From Pseudomonadales bacterium (GTDB lineage Bacteria > Pseudomonadota > Gammaproteobacteria > Pseudomonadales > UBA7239), in assembly GCA_020443005.1 (NCBI GenBank), contig JAGRJA010000216.1:1-7441 (forward strand): a DNA stretch of 7,441 nucleotides, given 5' to 3'. The position numbers and the translations under genes were made by a program. How positions within the stretch are numbered: the first letter of the stretch is position 1; the number at the start of each line of letters is the position of its first letter. This document shows positions 6,818 to 7,441 of the stretch, one piece after another. The notes beneath the pieces were generated by a model that was given only the letters and a program-made list of their open reading frames with translations, was not told the DNA's origin and made no database searches.

Positions 6818-7441
6818 ATGGCACTGTCTGGCAAAGGTGCGTTAGGGCGTTTTATCGAACTTCGTTATCGCGAATGGCTCGACAAGCGTATTCCACCTGC
6901 AGAGACAATCAGACTCAACCAGAAAAATGTTTTTATTTTTCCGGTCGCGCTGTCTTTTGCCTATATTCTTTGCGTTGCCATTCTCTGGATTGCCGCGACT
7001 AACTATGAAAATAATCTTGCCTTTGCCATGTGTTTTCTACTGTTGTCACTTTTTGTTATTACCATTCTGCATACCTTTAATAATTTATCCGGTCTTGTTC
7101 TGGGGCGGCTTGATTGTCCGCCGGTTTTTTCGGGCAATCTCGCCGAGTGCAGGATTATGGTTTCAGCGCTCAATCAGCGGTCTTATCACAGTATTACCTT
7201 GTGCTGGGATGATGACTATAAAACCGTTCTTGATCTGGAGCCGGGTGAAAAAAAGAAAGTGGTTTGCAAGGTGCGGGTCAACAAAAGAGGCTATTTTTCG
7301 CCTGGCCGGTTAAGAATTGAAACGGTTTATCCTCTGGGGATCTTACGCAGCTGGAGTTATGTGAACCTTGATTTTCGTATTCTGGTTTATCCAAAGCCCT
7401 TGAAATTCGAGTTGCCCGCTTTGGGCGCAAACAGCCAGGAG
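6818..7441 (+). CDS. DUF58 family membrane protein, 5' part
   Basis: The reading frame from ATG 6818 stays open for 208 codons to the window end, so the gene is incomplete. A GGGG at 6808-6811 lies 6 nt before the ATG, inside the end of the MoxR gene. The protein has a basic N-terminus (about 1-37), two closely spaced hydrophobic helices at about 38-59 and 67-85, and then a soluble beta-rich region. The segment NKRGYFSPGRLRIETVYPLGILRSW (155-179) is the hallmark RG.-P.R-...T.yPlGl.r.W stretch of DUF58 proteins before the DUF58 core. The core motif itself (RxYxxGDxxRxIDW type) would lie downstream and is not seen. Two helices with a basic N-terminus suggest both termini face the cytoplasm, where MoxR could act on it; this is inference. 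Four cysteines (100, 111, 129, 150) sit in the visible soluble region. Function is unknown in detail; related genes occur in MoxR-DUF58-transglutaminase or vWA clusters. Confidence 0.9.
   Translation, partial: MALSGKGALGRFIELRYREWLDKRIPPAETIRLNQKNVFIFPVALSFAYILCVAILWIAATNYENNLAFAMCFLLLSLFVITILHTFNNLSGLVLGRLDCPPVFSGNLAECRIMVSALNQRSYHSITLCWDDDYKTVLDLEPGEKKKVVCKVRVNKRGYFSPGRLRIETVYPLGILRSWSYVNLDFRILVYPKPLKFELPALGANSQE

Noticed and set aside
6927..7313. 128-codon plus-strand open frame with a hydrophobic start
   Set aside because: It is in a different frame from the DUF58 gene that starts at 6818 and stays open to the window end with the family's RGYFSPGR and YPLG motifs; the hydrophobicity reflects the overlapping membrane helices.

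Overview
This window is a compact, single-strand (+) stretch of bacterial chromosome carrying eight protein-coding genes with almost no non-coding DNA. In order they are accD (3' part only), folC, dedD, cvpA, purF, metZ, a MoxR-family AAA+ ATPase gene, and the 5' part of a DUF58-family membrane protein gene. The accD-folC-dedD-cvpA-purF order is the classic gammaproteobacterial cluster. The metZ directly after purF follows the Pseudomonas-type arrangement, whereas E. coli has ubiX there. Protein sequences also resemble pseudomonad and marine gammaproteobacterial versions, and base composition looks moderate rather than GC-rich. I therefore infer a gammaproteobacterium of the broad Pseudomonadales/Cellvibrionales type; genus cannot be assigned from the sequence alone.

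Layout. Bases 1-530 hold the C-terminal 175 or so residues of the acetyl-CoA carboxylase carboxyltransferase beta subunit. Bases 539-1870 encode the bifunctional folate enzyme FolC. Bases 1881-2525 encode DedD, a single-pass inner-membrane protein with a C-terminal peptidoglycan-binding SPOR domain. Bases 2558-3073 encode CvpA, a four-helix inner-membrane protein. Bases 3096-4619 encode PurF, the first enzyme of de novo purine synthesis. Bases 4634-5833 encode MetZ, which makes homocysteine from O-succinylhomoserine and sulfide. After the widest gap in the window (60 nt) come the MoxR ATPase (5894-6814) and, 3 nt later, the DUF58 protein (6818 to the window end). Gaps are 8, 10, 32, 22, 14, 60 and 3 nt, which suggests one or two long transcripts. 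I found no terminator, tRNA, rRNA, riboswitch, CRISPR array, insertion sequence or long repeat.

How the genes fit together. The first six genes are housekeeping: fatty-acid precursor supply, folate, purine and methionine synthesis, plus two envelope proteins. FolC supplies the polyglutamylated folates used as one-carbon carriers by later purine steps and by methionine synthase, which methylates the homocysteine made by MetZ. The MoxR-DUF58 pair is a different module: in many bacteria such pairs act as an ATPase with a membrane partner, often next to transglutaminase-like or von Willebrand factor A proteins. The neighbour that would define this module lies beyond the window.

I see no clear undescribed system. 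The best leads are the unresolved MoxR-DUF58 module, a possible 8-codon TTG-initiated micro-ORF with a good Shine-Dalgarno sequence overlapping the cvpA start, two perfect TTGACA hexamers late in dedD where an internal cvpA-purF promoter might lie, and a Pro-to-Gln change in the usual DVAHNP motif of FolC.
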